Source: Aurifilum marmelostoma
Lineage: Eukaryota; Ascomycota; Sordariomycetes; Diaporthales; Cryphonectriaceae
Direction: 5' to 3'
DNA: 64,000 nt
NCBI GenBank assembly: GCA_027559495.1
Contig: JAMXSV010000022.1
Coordinates: forward strand, 62,001 to 126,000
The position numbers and the translations under genes are program-made. Shown piece by piece: positions 22,968 through 35,987 of this stretch. Below the pieces are notes generated by a model that saw only the letters and a program-made list of their open reading frames with translations, ran no database searches and was not told the DNA's origin. Within the stretch, counting starts at the first letter, position 1, and each line of letters starts with the position of its first letter.

Positions 22968-24290
22968 ATGGTCTGCGTCAAGAAGAGCGCCTCAGCAGTC
23001 GCTGCTGTGGCCACTGCAGGATCCTCCGTCTACCAGGCCTCCACCGGCGCCCCAACTACGACAGCATCCACCGCAGTGGCTACGCCAGCCACCCTCCTTG
23101 CCTCAAACTCCTCGTCTACCTTTGCGAACACCACATCTGCTATTGCCAAGACGTCGAGCGTGACCGCGGCCAACTCCGGCATCAAGGGATTCAACTACGC
23201 CGCCTTCTTTCTGGACTACAGTGCCAAGAAGCAGTCCGACTTCGAGTATGAGTTCCAGCGTGCGCAGCAGCTCACCAACACGTCGGGCTGGACCAGTGCC
23301 CGTCTGTACACCATGAGTAAGTATTATAATTTCATCATTTTCCATGGTCCTTGTTTCTCTTGTTCCTCGGCTTCGAACTCTGTTTTCGGACCCCTACTGC
23401 ATTACTGCAAGGGTGGTAGGCCGGGGGGGGGGTTCCCATTGATCGTCCTATGTTTTGCAGCAGCATCTGACCGGATCTGCAGTCCAGTACGACACCACCA
23501 GCGATGTGATCGAGGCCATCCCGGCGGCGATCGCCACCAACACCAGCCTGCTGCTGGGTCTGTGGGTGTCTGGCAGCGACTCTGCCATCACCAACGAGAT
23601 CGCAGCCCTGCAGGCTGCCATCACCACCTACGGCACCGACTTCACCGACCTCGTTCAGGGTATCTCCGTGGGAAGTGAGGACCTTTACCGCGACGCCGAG
23701 GGCGACGCCACCGACCCCGGCAACACTGTCGACAACCTCATCGACTATATTGCCCAGGTGCGCACCGCCATCTCAGGCACCGGCCTGGCTAGTGTCCCCG
23801 TCGGCCATGTGGACACCTACGACTCGTTCGAGAACGCCACCAACACCAAGATCATCGACCACCTTGACTGGATCGGCTTTGATGGGTACCCCTACTGGGA
23901 GAGCTCCAACGGCAACGCCATCGAGAACGCCCACGATCTTTTCTACAGCGGTCTGAACAAGACCAACAACATCGCTCAGGGCAAGCCCGTCTGGGTCAGC
24001 GAGACCGGCTGGCCTGCCGTCGGTGAGAACTATGGTGAGGCCGTTGCCAGCGCCGAGAACGCCCGCACCTACTGGGAGGAGATTGCCTGCGAGCTCATCT
24101 CTTCCAACATCAACCTGTGGTGGTACGACCTGCAGGAGTCCCAGAACGCCCAGGCCAACCCTGATTTCGGTATCTTCCCTGCCGGCGATCTGATGACTGT
24201 TGAGCAGAGATGGGATCTCTCTTGCGTAAGCTTTCCAACAAGAACACCCCGACATGATACAGGAACCAGATGCTAACTCGACTGTAGTAA
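22968..24290 (+). CDS. GH17 cell-wall beta-1,3-glucanase/transglycosidase (Bgl2/Scw-like), 3 exons
   Basis: Secreted cell-wall enzyme acting on beta-1,3-glucan. The exons are 22968-23316, 23483-24225 and 24288-24290 (364 aa). The N-terminus (VKKSASAVAAVATAGSSVYQA) is a plausible secretion signal, then a Ser/Thr-rich linker, then the GH17 barrel from GIKGFNYAAF. The catalytic acid is the Glu in QGISVGSEDLYR and the nucleophile the Glu in VWVSETGWPAVGE. The first intron (23317-23482) ends after GGATCTGCAG, giving LYTMIQYDTTSD. The final exon is just the stop codon: the 62-base intron 24226-24287 (GTAAGC...GCTAAC...TAG) puts TAA directly after WDLSC. Without splicing the protein would gain 17 unrelated residues. 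There is no GPI signal, unlike EglC-type GH17 proteins. Confidence 0.92.
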
Positions 24291-26630
24291 ATGTTGACGG
24301 ATCAACAACCACTTTTTTTACTTTTATTGAGAAGATAGATTTCCGTATTGGTAGATATGAGCCGCTTCAGGTTCTCTAATGGAAGTTAACTCACTCGCCA
24401 ATTAGTCGACCCTACCGAATTGATGAGCTTAGATTACTACTGTATAGCACACGTGCCCGCTCTCGGTGCATGCACCATGGCACCCCATATGATGACTCCG
24501 CCTCAATCTCCAAGTTAGAAATTGTGGGATTCGGGCGAACGTGTTTCTAACGGGCTAGGACTGACTACTACCTTACCAGTTGTATGGACATTAATTGGCA
24601 AAACAGGATTGTCATCAGCAATTGACGAGGGTGATGCCTTCAATCCCCATTTCGGCAATCAGGTATTGCTGTGAGCTCACCATTTTTATTGGCCACCTGA
24701 GATTACACGGAAGATATTGGGATGTCAACTGGTCAACCTGTCCCAAAAGACACGCCTTACATCGATAGCAAGGTGATCATTATCTTACCGTTCGTGAAAG
24801 CCAAGATTTTGCACGGAAATCAAACGTGACTGGAGATTTCGTGGCACTGTTACAATGAAAAGCAATGAAATGAACCTCAGCAACGGAATGGGATGTGGCA
24901 TCCCACTTGAGTAGGCCATTCAGATATAACATGGCAGACACCCGACGGTATGACCTTGGCCGTTGGAATGAAGAGCATGTGACCATCCTCTGTCTAATAT
25001 TGCTTATCCAGCCAGATCTGATACACCTGTGTACCGTGCCATAGCTCTCGGCTCATGTCCTTCAGTCACGCACAACGGAGGCGACAGAGCCCCGGCCCAA
25101 TTCTTATTATTCGTACGGGCCACTGCCTCTGAGTCGGATGTTTGAATGGCGAAGAACAAGAAAAATAAGTGACTGGATAGCATTCTAGGGAAAAAAGGGA
25201 GGGGAAGTATTCATGTACCTACTCTATAACCATACGTAGATCTGTCCATGACAAGTCCTCTGCGGGGGTGTGAGCAGTGGCGATTCGTGATCGCTCTGCC
25301 CCCCTTCCCCTCCTTATCACCGTACGTTACCTACGATCTGGAGGTTTCATACCCAGGTACCGCAACTGTAGATTAATTCATCTCAGGGTCTCCTCCCTCC
25401 AGTCGAGCATCCCAGTATAGGTTGATCAAAGGGTCCTTCAGTCAAGTTGTAGCCATGGATGATCCTGTCCGTCCTCTCTTTTCACTGCGGTAAAATCGGT
25501 TAAATGCCATTTCCTGTACTTAGTACGTATAGCGTTTCCATTGCAAAAAAAATTCTGAATATACCTTGTCCTTGGCAGACATTGGCACAAACATGCACTT
25601 CAGATGATTTCGATCACACACTGTACTATGGTAGCAATACTTGCCCGTTGGACATGGCGTGAGCCCCTACGTGGTGGGGCTTGGGGAGGGGGAGAAAATC
25701 AAAAATCGAGGGATGGTCCAGACACCGCACTACTTGGCACGCGTCATAGCGGGCCATCCCCAGGCTCTTTGTCGACTGATGACAGGCGCATATGCGCAAC
25801 GCGGCTGCTGTAGATGGCCCTAAGTGCTCGTGGGACCCTGAATCTTCATACCAAGAGGTCCCTAGGACAAGGCGAGAATCGCACATACTCATTGGGGAAG
25901 ACCACTTCTCGACACCGTCTTTCATATCGAGAAAATATCCCCAGAGAACTTATGGGAAAATAAAGCCATGCAGAATCCTCAGGAAGGATTGAGATCCTTT
26001 CCAGGAGGTATGATGACCATCAACAGCAGCGGCAGGGCTTGCAACCAATGAGCATGTATTTGGCTAGCGGGACCAGGTTCATAGCCCCTCCACTGAGTGC
26101 CCCGGCTTGCCTAGCAGCCCAGGTGCCCTCCACTGCCAAGCAATGTGCTCCCAACCGATGGGCCGAGAGGCACAGCCTGGGGCAGTGAACCCCGAGGCTC
26201 TGTGCGTTTTCGAGCGAATCAGCACAATCAGCATGCTGATCTCTTATCGACACCGACCAGGTCGAATCCACATTGTACCGTAGCGCATACGGCACGCGGG
26301 AGAGGTACATGGACTTGACGAAAGCGGAGCTATTGTATTGTATGTACTTATGTTTATGTACCGTCACAGCATGTATGTAAATCCTTTCTACCCCAGGCTC
26401 AGCCCAAAGAAGAAAAAAATCCCATGCCTTCGTGCGCCTTTTTTTTTTTCCTTTCCTCTCCTGCTTCTCTCCCGCCTCTGCTTTCACCAAAACGGCCTCG
26501 CTTCACCACCTTCCCTCTATATCTGTCGATCTTCTTGCGCGTATAAGAAAGTTTGAGGCTCGTTCATCCGACTAACTACAACTATCTCCTGCGCCAAACG
26601 ATATTGTGGGCCCATGTCGCTACCACCACC
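24291..26630. other. 2.3-kb intergenic region
   Basis: No gene recognised. The 3' part (about 26395-26530) is rich in pyrimidine tracts directly before the permease start, typical of a fungal promoter and 5' leader. The middle part has only short frames on both strands. Confidence 0.5.
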
Positions 26631-28640
26631 ATGAGCGACCTAAACGAGAAACCCAAGTATGGCGACAGCGATGTCGAGGCCATCCGCACTGGCGACGTCA
26701 CTACTGGAGAAATCGCCGAGAATGCTGATGGTCTACAGCGGCGCCTCGCCAATCGACAAATCCAGCTTCTCGCCATTGGCGGGTCCATTGGTACTGCCCT
26801 CTTCGTCAGCATCGGGAATGGGCTCTACGCAGGCGGCCCAGGCAGCCTGTTCCTGGCCTATCTCATCTACAGCTGCGTCCTTGGTCTCGTGAACAATTGC
26901 ATGGCAGAGATGGGCACCCTCCACCCTGTCTCTGGCGGCTTCATCCGGATGGCCGGCAAATGGTGTGACGATGCTCTCGGTTTCACGGCCGGCTGGAACT
27001 TTTTCCTCTACGAAGCACTGCTGATCCCTTTCGAGATCACTGCTCTCAATGAGGTCTTGAGCTTCTGGAGCGGCAACATCCCCGCAGGAGCTATATGTGC
27101 AGCGTGTATTGTCCTCTATGCGTGAGAATTTACCCTCTCTGCTTGTGCCATGGAGTGTGCGAGTGGCAAATTCGCAGGCGTGGCTTGATTTTCCTGTTGT
27201 TATCTTTACTCTCCCGGCCCCTCCTCATTGCCGGACCCTCCCCCTCCCTTCTCCTTGTCTGACTTAGGAATCCTTAACTAAATTCTGCTTGTGAAACCCT
27301 AGTGCTCTGAATGGCCTGGCTGTAAAGGCCTATGGAGAGGCAGAGTTCTGGCTCTCTGGCGGCAAGGTCATTCTCATCTTCATGCTGTTCTCGTTCACCC
27401 TGGTGACTATGTGTGGCGGCAACCCTCAGCACGACGCGTATGGCTTTCGCTACTGGAGCAATCCCGGTGCTTTCAACGAACACCACTCGACAGGCAGTCT
27501 GGGCCGGTTCGAGGGCTTCCTCGCCGCCCTGTGGTCTGCATCCTTCACTGTCGTTGGTCCCGAGTACATTGCCATGGCAGCTGCCGAGGCCAAGCGCCCA
27601 TCCGTATACGTCAGGACCGCTTTCAAGACAGTCTATTGGCGCTTTGGCATCTTCTTCATCCTGGGCGCACTGTGTGTTGGCATTGTGATTCCTTACAACG
27701 ATCCGACCCTCACATTGATTGAAGAGGGCAAGATTGGTGGGAGCGGAACTGCCGCTGCCTCGCCTTATGTCATTGCCATGTACGTCGTGTGACTGAGGTT
27801 CCGTCTCTCGCCCAGCTCTCTTGAGGTATTTGTTGGTGGCAGATGAGACAGTGGCGGTGGATCTGTATACGGCGAATCGATTTTCCAGTACTGCTGCGTA
27901 CCTAAGTAACTAATCAACGTCCGTGATATAGGAAAAACCTTGGCATCTCCGTCTTGCCGGATATTACCAATGCTCTCATGCTGACGAGTATCTTTTCTGC
28001 TGGCAACACCTACACGTACGCGGCGACGCGCAGCCTATACGGCCTTGCGCTGGAGGGACGTGCCCCAAAAGTCCTTCGCAAGACGACCAGAAACGGTGTG
28101 CCCATCTTTGCCTTCGTCGTCGTCATGTGCTTCCCATTCCTCTCGTTCCTCCAACTATCCAGCGGCTCGAACAAGGTCTTGACATGGCTCATCAACCTCA
28201 TCACCGCCGGCGGTATCATCAACTACATCATCATGTGCATCACCTACATTTTCTTCTATCGGGCCTGCGTCGCGCAAAACGTCAATCGCAAGGAGTTCCC
28301 CTACTGCGGGAAATTCCAGCCGTATTGTGCCTGGATTGCACTGGCTGCCGAGACGCTTGTTGTCATCTTTTACGGCTATTCCAGCTTCACGCCTTGGGAC
28401 GTCTCAACGTTCTTTACGTACTACACCATGGTCATCCTCGCACCGATTCTGTTCTTTGGTTGGAAGCTTATCCACAAGACTAAGGCGATCAGGGCCGAGG
28501 ACGCAGATGTTGTCTGGGAGAGACCTATCGTGGAGGCCTACGAAGCCACCTTCGTCAACCCTCCGATCGGTTTTTGGACGGAAATGGTACAGATGGTCGG
28601 TTTCAAGCGGCACATCAAAGAAGACCAGATGCTAGAATAA
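26631..28640 (+). CDS. Amino-acid permease, YAT family of the APC superfamily, 3 exons
   Basis: Proton-coupled amino-acid uptake transporter of the plasma membrane. The exons are 26631-27121, 27303-27779 and 27932-28640 (558 aa). A hydrophilic ~45-residue N-terminus precedes the family signature RRLANRQIQLLAIGGSIGTA leading into TM1. It is followed by HPVSGGFIRMAGKW, the TM6 region SFTVVGPEYIAMAAAEAKRP and the TM8 region SIFSAGNTYTYAATRSLYGLALEGRAPK, and about 12 hydrophobic segments in all. The ATG at 26631 was chosen over an in-frame ATG 78 bases upstream because the family begins with a short acidic tail such as SDLNEKPKYGD. It stands alone between unrelated genes. Which amino acid it carries cannot be read from the sequence. 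Confidence 0.92.
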
Positions 28641-29024
28641 GCTATTTGCTCGGCCAGATTCTGAATGATGCTAGAACAAATCAAGTCTTCATTCGGCCAA
28701 TACTTTCCCTTCAGTTACGCTTTTGAAATACTACTTTAGAGTGCCAGGTATTGCCAAAACTGCGGTTTGAAACCCAGGAAGCGCGTGGTAGAGACCCTGA
28801 TTGAGGTCCACGCCCTCATAAAATCCATGGATACCGCCGAAAAGACCAAAACAACAGGCAAAAAATTGTCTCATGAGGTCATTTAGTCATTGTTAAGACG
28901 TCGTACATGCTAATATCCACGGACAGTTGAATGTACAAGATTGCTACAACCCGTTATCAAAATGAGTGAACCATTGAACTCCTCCCATGCTTTTTTGTCC
29001 CTCCTGAGATTTTCCCCGACATCC
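28641..29024. other. Convergent 3' region between permease and GH72 gene
   Basis: Shared downstream region of two convergent genes. No other feature is visible. Confidence 0.5.
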
Positions 29025-30811
29025 TTATGCTCGGATCGCCTTTGCCTGTGGGCTAATGTCCATTTCATCGACATCCTCGATTCTGACCTCCATCCACGCC
29101 TTCTCATCAAATCTGTTCCGAATGCCACTCCAGTCTGCGAGGCTGTATGGAAGAGCATGGCCTGCCCTCCAGTGGCTGGAAATTGGCGGGATGTCCTTGG
29201 GCGCAGCGTTTGACTCAGCCCATACTCTCGCCAATTCAAGCGAATCCTGCGTCTGCGATGCTGACTCAAGAGCCACAAGCCTCGACTTGAGGCTCTCAAA
29301 ATCTGGTAGCTTCGTCAGACCTCTTCCAGCCGCCGTCACCTCCTCCTTCACGAGACCGTAGCCCCAATGGCCCGAGCGGTTCTCGGGCGAGTCATAGAAC
29401 TCATATGCTATTCCGCCGGAAAAGACGGCGGTCATCGCAGACGAGTAGATTGCTGAGGTCTCTTGGAAAATGCGCTTGCCGCACGCGCCAAGATTGCAAC
29501 CGTATTGTGAGAAGAATATCGGAATCTTCGAGTTTGCGAACGTCTTCATCTATCACAATTTAGCATTTTTGCAGATTATGGGTGGATGACGGGGAGAGCA
29601 CCTACCTCAGCTTCATAGCCAGCCAACTGCATTGTGGACTCGCCACACCAGTTGAAATTGGCATACTGCTTCCAAGTCAATACTCCTGCCACGATCCAGC
29701 AAACAATTTTGACGTCATATGGCGGGTTACCTACACAGAAGAAATCGACCGTTTCCTCCTGGTCACCAGCTGTGAAGTAGTCGAAGGTAGTCTTGAGGAT
29801 CAGTCTGCCATTTGAGGCGCTATAACCAACTATAAGCCGTTCAAGTCAGTCGGAAAGCCCCTTTGAAGACATGATGAACACCCTCAGGAAAAAAACAACA
29901 AGTCGCTGGGCGAAGACTTACTCGGTAACTGGCGTTGGTCAAGAGTCCTTGCGGCAGAGGACATGTATCTCTTGATGTCCCGAATCACAGTCTTGATCAT
30001 TGGAGCAGCTGCCGTGGAATAGACCGTGCTCAGGGCTCCGTTGGCGACGATAAGTCCCAAAGTGTTGGAGTATTGGGACATGCAATCCACCGTCGCAAAG
30101 CAGTCCTCGAGCAACTGCTGGCTGTATGGACGGAATGTTGTTGTGATTCCAGCACCACTATCTGTCTCACTCGCTGAGGTAGGCAGGCCCTATTTCAGAT
30201 TAGTACGGCGAATGGTGTACCCGTAGCACCTTTTGACTTGGAAACTCACCGCAACTACGTAGATGCCAGCCTCTGCAAGAAGCTTCATGGCCTTGTCGTG
30301 GTCTTGAGTGCTGTCGATGAAATCTAATTTTCATATCAGCTATTGGACCCTTCCATTGAACCAGAGTGGAAGTGAGTCGCAATGCATACCGACGAAGAGA
30401 ACATTGAGGCCCAGCTCCTTGAACAGACAGATGTCTCGTTCGAGGTCGGCCAAGCGATCGTCAACGATTGGGTCGCGAGCCTTTCGGCTGTGGAGGCGGT
30501 AGACGACTCCCTTGATGAGGAACTAACATGAGGCATTATGGTTAGCATGAGCCACTCCTAACATGTTAGATTGCCTTGCTCCTTACCCTTGCACCATCCT
30601 TCCAGAAGAATCTCCCCTGTGCGGTGATCAAAGGGACGGTGGTGTTGACAGTCATTTCGGCTACTGTTAGAGAAAGGGGTCTTGGGATTGAGCGACCAAT
30701 GGTGGACCCTGTGGTGAGCATGGCTAAGAAACAAACACAAACAACAAAGGCAGGAAGGTGGCTCACTTTATACGTCAGCGTGCCCAGGACTTGTCGTCTG
30801 GCTAGAACCAT
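29025..30811 (-). CDS. GH72 beta-1,3-glucanosyltransferase homologue lacking both catalytic glutamates, 7 exons
   Basis: The GH72 (Gas/Gel) fold is clear. The exons are 30811-30587, 30522-30390, 30323-30250, 30189-29922, 29829-29735, 29665-29606 and 29549-29025. All phases agree and the product is 459 aa. The order matches the family: RFFWKDGARFLIKGVVYRL, DICLFKELGLNVLFVDFID, DHDKAMKLLAEAGIYVVA, FATVDCMSQYSNTLGL, IGYSASNGRL, FNWCGESTMQLAGYE, IPIFFSQYGCN, SGGIAYEFYDS. In active members the acid/base is the Glu of GNE and the nucleophile the Glu of SEYG. Here these read ANG and SQYG, each reachable by one base change. The C-terminus stops soon after the barrel, with no Cys-box, Ser-rich stretch or GPI signal. 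The N-terminus holds a hydrophobic run, AFVVCVCFLAMLT; the exact start is uncertain. Probably a non-catalytic cell-wall glucan-binding protein, by inference. Confidence 0.88.
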
Positions 30812-33800
30812 CTGGATGCATCATGTGAATGCGCTCGTCAGAAGGTGTCGAATTCCGTAAGATCGTGATCGAGTGCGTGACCGGTCTACTTTACGTAAAA
30901 AGAGGACGCACGTTGCATCGTTGGCCCCGAGCTTTCAAATTTTCATATGTTCTTTATTCGTTCTTGAGGCCTGTAGATAGTTTCCAAGAGTACACCTCAG
31001 GTACCACTATGCCCTGGCTCTCGGATCCCATTACGTACTAGACAAGTTTGAGGACGTTTCTCTGGGGTAATTTTGGGGTAATTCTGGGGTAATGGGTGAT
31101 GCCGCGACCACAAATCCACTTTACCATTGTTCCACCTCCCCGGGTTTTCTCCTCAGGGGTTGATGCGGAGGAGTCTCACCGTAATAGTATCTCACCAACA
31201 GAGTCAACGTGTTCACACTTCGTGCTGGATTCACCGCCAGGAGTAACCGGGGCGGTCAGGGGTCTGTGTGCATTCTGAATCATGAGGCTATATACTCAAG
31301 TCTAGATGTAATGATGCTTGCTACCAAGTTGTTGGGCTAGCCATTCCAATTTTCAATAGCATGCTACATGTGACACCGTCGCTCGAGTCAGTGGTTGTTA
31401 GGGCTGGCGGGAATGACGCTGTCACTGTTGGCCCTTGCTACGTCCTGACACCTCTGCCAAACACCTGAAGTCTGCTGGTTGGGGTGGTGGTAAACGAGTG
31501 GGGCTATATTGCGAATGTGATGAATTAAGCGAAAACTAAGTTTAGCAACTGGATGGCACTCGGTCTGTGGATAGACCTTACCATACTATCGTAACAAGTA
31601 AAACTGTTTAAGCCGCCACTACCCTTGGGCTCCCAGCTCTGCTCTTTGAGGCCCGCGGTTAGCTACTTTCTCTCTGGTGGGGTATTTGGCAGAGATGGTC
31701 TCTTCCCCTTTCCCTCTCTTCTCTCGCCTCTTTGTCTCTGTATCTTGACGCCGTCCCATTATCAAGACGCTACATCTGTAGTCATGTTTTTCTGATCCAA
31801 AAAAGCACGAAAGTGACAACCACAATACGTACTTGCAATTATTAAAGAGAAAAGGCATGCAAGCAGATAATGTGCACATGCAGCTTGCTATGCAACCCAG
31901 TAGTGGCTGGAATGTGTGATTATTTTAGAGACAGATAATGTCTGTTCAACGTTCATGTATAACAAGAGGAAGGAAAGAAAGCAAAAGAAAAAGAAAGAAA
32001 GCCGTTTCACTATCACTATATGCTCCTATTTATTAGACCTCACTGGTTAGACAATCGAAGCATCCCATAATCAATCTGTAATACCACTTTTTGCAGCGAA
32101 ATAAAACATAAGACAATTACGACAAGAATAGGAGAAGAAGAAGAAGCAGCAGGAAAGGATTAAGAGGGCTTTGAGTTCCAATGATTGATCAAGTATCTCG
32201 AGGATCTTAGTGTGAGTATAGGTAGGTGCCTGCTCTGTTATAGTGCAAACAAGTGTTGCGTGCGGTTTTGCGGATCTCGGTTTGAGTCGCATGTTGTGAT
32301 AATTGGGCCAGAAAATATTGGTCCTATCCCTATCACAAGGTTTTTCTTTACTTGGCATGAGTACTTTTCAAATACGTAAGATAACTCATCTTTGTGCTTT
32401 CATTTTTCATTCGAAGCGATTCGATGAAGAGTTGAGTAGCAAGCATATCCTATATTGTCATAGACGCCGACGTTATTGTAGCTGCGTATCCCATTCTCCT
32501 GCCTGAATTCTCGCCCTACACTCGAACCCATTCTTCCTTACAGTACTGGAAGCATTAACTTTCGATACAATCGATAAAGTCACGCATATAAATGGTACAA
32601 CAGGATTCTAAGCAGGTTTTCTTTTGTAACTCATAAGTAATAACAAAAAGACTATACCTTGCGGTATCTTCGAAGACGTGTAGGAAGGGAATACTAGATA
32701 AAATTAGATACCATGCTGTCCTCTACATCAAACAACATACCCTTGTAAAGTATTCGAAACTTGTCATCAGATTCATCGACACTATATTTGCAAGAAGTGT
32801 CCACTCGACGGGTGCTCGAATCTAGCTTCTGCGACATCCTATCCTCTGTGGTAATTATCCCGAGCAGTCTCCAGATACTGAGCAGCGAAGAGATGAAATG
32901 CAAATAGACACCCCACACTTCTAATTCCCGTGGACTGGCCCTAAATCTCTTGTGGTTTATGCAGGTGTAGCTCTACAGGCGCCCGATGCTGCGTTGAGAC
33001 AATGAAGCGTGGTTGGCCACTATGTATGGAGTGTTGTGTGTAATGAACAAGGACAACCCAGAACCAATCAACTTCAAGCTACTAGTGTTTGGCAGCACAC
33101 AGATGTTCTCTGCTGTCGGCTTGCGGAAACCAGAAATGCTTTCTCTTTCGATATCGCTACAGCCTCTAAAGATTACCAACTACTTCGCCAGGGTGGTTGA
33201 TAGAGCGGTAGTTACGTTCCCGTGCACCTTCAATATCCTATCCGACGATGCCCTCAGAACACTCGCCCGCCCAGAGGACTGCCTTCTTGTCTTGATGTGA
33301 AGCTTCTCATGGGCTCCCTCTCAATAGTGTCCAAAATTGGTGCGGGCCCTAGTTTCAGTCGAAAGGAGAATGATCTCGCTGACTTGTATATGAGTTTATA
33401 GCAGAAAGATGCCTGTATGCATCGTCGATGGAGTTCTGGGACATATATATGCCATTGGAAGAGGATCTTTTGTCAACCCTACGACACTAAATATGAGGAT
33501 CAATATTGACGAGTTCTTTAGACGCATATCACGGCCAGACCTGAGAGAATGTACAACTCTTCAGCAGTACTTTTGTACAATACCGAATCGAAACGTAGAC
33601 TAGACAAGCAACATGAGCATGTACGGTTGTCGGTTGGGGCGCTCTACTGCTCCAGTATGTCGATCTAAGCCGTCAGTAGTGGATGAAAGTTTATATCATC
33701 AGATCGATGCAATAGCATAACCTATGGTGCGTTTATCATGAATCAACTGAAAGGATTTATGACGCATTATGGTAGATGCCGCTAATTCTCCAACGAGTAT

Positions 33801-35171
33801 GAGATTCACGTTATGATCACGCATTGATGCCATACGTAGATATTAAAAACAAACGAAGCATCATGTATTACAATACGTTGCAATGCATCACGAGAGCAAC
33901 CTGATACAAAGTAGCTATATCTGTGTAGAGTGAACACTACCTGCGCACTGAATTCACAGGACTAGATAATCAGTGGTACAACATTGGGAAGGCGCGGGTT
34001 TCATTACGCTATGTATAATTTATCTATCAACAAATCTTTAGAAAGGAAACGATAAGTAACAAATAAACCGTCATTATTGCACATTACTGTTTCTATGTGT
34101 ATATAAGAGTGATAGAATTAGCTTTAATAAATATAAGGTTTAACAATTTCATAAATATTTTTGTTGTAGTCTATACAGTATGCTTTGGGATAAAGGAAGC
34201 AAGGGGGTTCTAGGATGTTATATAATCAGCAGAAAAGGACTACATACTAATGTGTGATTTTTTCTTTCTGCAAATACAGGGTATTCCTAGTTCTTGCCTG
34301 GTTTCGTTTCTATTGATTTACAAGCCAGCTGGGCAGGTCTGGGGTAGGTTTTCACCCTGAGTCTATATCGATTTGGCCTTCATTGGCCATTGTCCTTTCT
34401 ACTTAAGTACGCACGCATGGGGTGATTGTGCACTGGCATATTGTTCAGCTCTTTAGTCCTCTCTTTAGTGTAACGGCGCCTGACTCTTCTCTTAGATAGT
34501 CATAATTTGCAACATGTGTATTGCTTATTCCAGTATATCATCCTCTACTATCTATGTTCTGTTAATCTAAATACTGCCCCAGGGTGGTTTAATAATGCAC
34601 ATAAAAGCAGAGTCATTGTGCCACATGTCTATTCTATAAAAAGATGTTGGTCGCAGGGAACAAGTCTCTTTTTAGGTTGCGAGGAAATCCACTCTAATTA
34701 GAACAAGATGCATTAATGAGATGCACTTGAATATCCTAGATCCTGGCAAGATCTCGGAAACCATCACTTGTGCAGCTTCGGGTGGGCTGTTCTGGGCTGC
34801 CCTATAGGAGGTGGGGACCTGATGGACTAGGAAGAGGTAGGAATATCGGAGGCAATGCCTAGGTGCTTATAAATTCCTACATGTGTATTGGATTTACTGT
34901 CAGCTTTGGCAAAAGGTCCGCCAGCCCGGGTCTTATGCGATCGTCTTTTGTCTATCTCCAGCGCACATTTTGTGGGGTCCTTGAGCGTTGCTCATATCTG
35001 TTATGAATCGTCCCGGAATTTTCCGACCTATAGCAGCCCATCTGACCTGCTGGCCTGCTACTTCTTAACCCCTATCCCGCTATATATGGCTCGTCGTGGG
35101 ATATTAAAAGCTCTTCTTATAGGTAGAGGGACCTAGCGAGATAACATAGATCCAGCCAAAACACGATTGTT
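30812..35171. other. AT-rich gene desert
   Basis: This is 4.4 kb with no recognisable gene. From roughly 31.3 to 34.9 kb the DNA is visibly AT-rich, strongest around 33.8-34.2 kb, with many stops in all frames. This resembles RIP-mutated repeats in ascomycetes, but no transposase or polymerase remnant is readable. A small cluster of GGGGTAATTYTGGGGTAAT-like direct repeats lies at 31067-31094, and purine simple repeats at about 31967-32002. Confidence 0.5.
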
Positions 35172-35987
35172 TCATACAATTAAAGCAGGATACCGCTTCG
35201 GCTCGCATCGATGAGGTTTTCTTTTGTTGTTGTGGGCTTTCGCTAAGGATTGCGTTGCCGAAGCCCTCTTCTTGCGGGTCTTGACTTGCCGGTCAGGGGC
35301 CCGGAGGTGTGTTCGAGCAATCATTCGGAAGAATTGCGTTGTCTCGTCACACTTGCCCCGCTTGATCTGGGCCTTCTGTGTACTGACTGTAGGCTGTAGC
35401 AAGCAGTGTCGATTAATGTTCAGCTCTGGAATGAGTTACACTGATGTTCACCTTGTCGGACAAACGGACAAATGCATCACGAGACTCATTACCCATACAC
35501 CATTGATTGTACTCTACCCGCGTAAGGGGAAGCTGTTCTGCGGACGTAATATGCTCTTGGCTTGCAGCACGAGCCAAGTCACTTCTTAAATGTTCCCAGA
35601 GGAGGCATTCGGCAATGCCGTTTGCTGTCTTGGTGACGACGCAACCTGTAGCCAGCATACATTTCCGGCAATTCGTTGTATTATTCGTCTTTGTTGTTCC
35701 TTCTGTTCCCCTTCTTCGTTTGGCGCCCTGAATCTCAGTCCAAGTCCCAGATAATATACATCTGTTCTCACCATTCCAACACATGCGTCGCATAACGGGT
35801 TGTTTTCCAAGTCCGAGACGGATCCGCATATCACCTGAACAGTCCAGCGCATGGGGCGGCTATAAACCGACCACATATCGTTAATCCTCTCCCTTTCTTC
35901 TTGATTCCTGCAGAGCGTTACACCGGTCCATGCATGCATATGCGGAAGTCTGGTCACGAACTCTGTCGACTCGGGCAGTACCCGCAC
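35172..35987 (-). CDS. Possible Cys-containing basic hypothetical protein, 3 exons
   Basis: Three frames on the minus strand join cleanly in phase: 35987-35772, 35727-35452 and 35393-35172, giving 237 aa. The introns are 35728-35771 (GTGAGA donor, only 44 bases) and 35394-35451 (GTGAAC donor, CTACAG acceptor). The joined product has NPLCDACVGM followed after the junction by NCRKCMLATGC, so two CxxC pairs that could bind zinc. A helical middle (ECLLWEHLRSDLARAASQ) and a Lys/Arg-rich tail (VKTRKKRASATQ) follow. I do not recognise the family. Support comes only from splice and phase consistency and protein-like composition in an otherwise AT-rich region. It may be a real gene, possibly nuclear, or a decayed one. 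Confidence 0.4.

Noticed and set aside
31067..31094. GGGGTAAT-type short direct repeats, considered as telomere-like or CRISPR-like
   Set aside because: Only about three imperfect copies; no spacer structure, and fungal telomere repeats are different.
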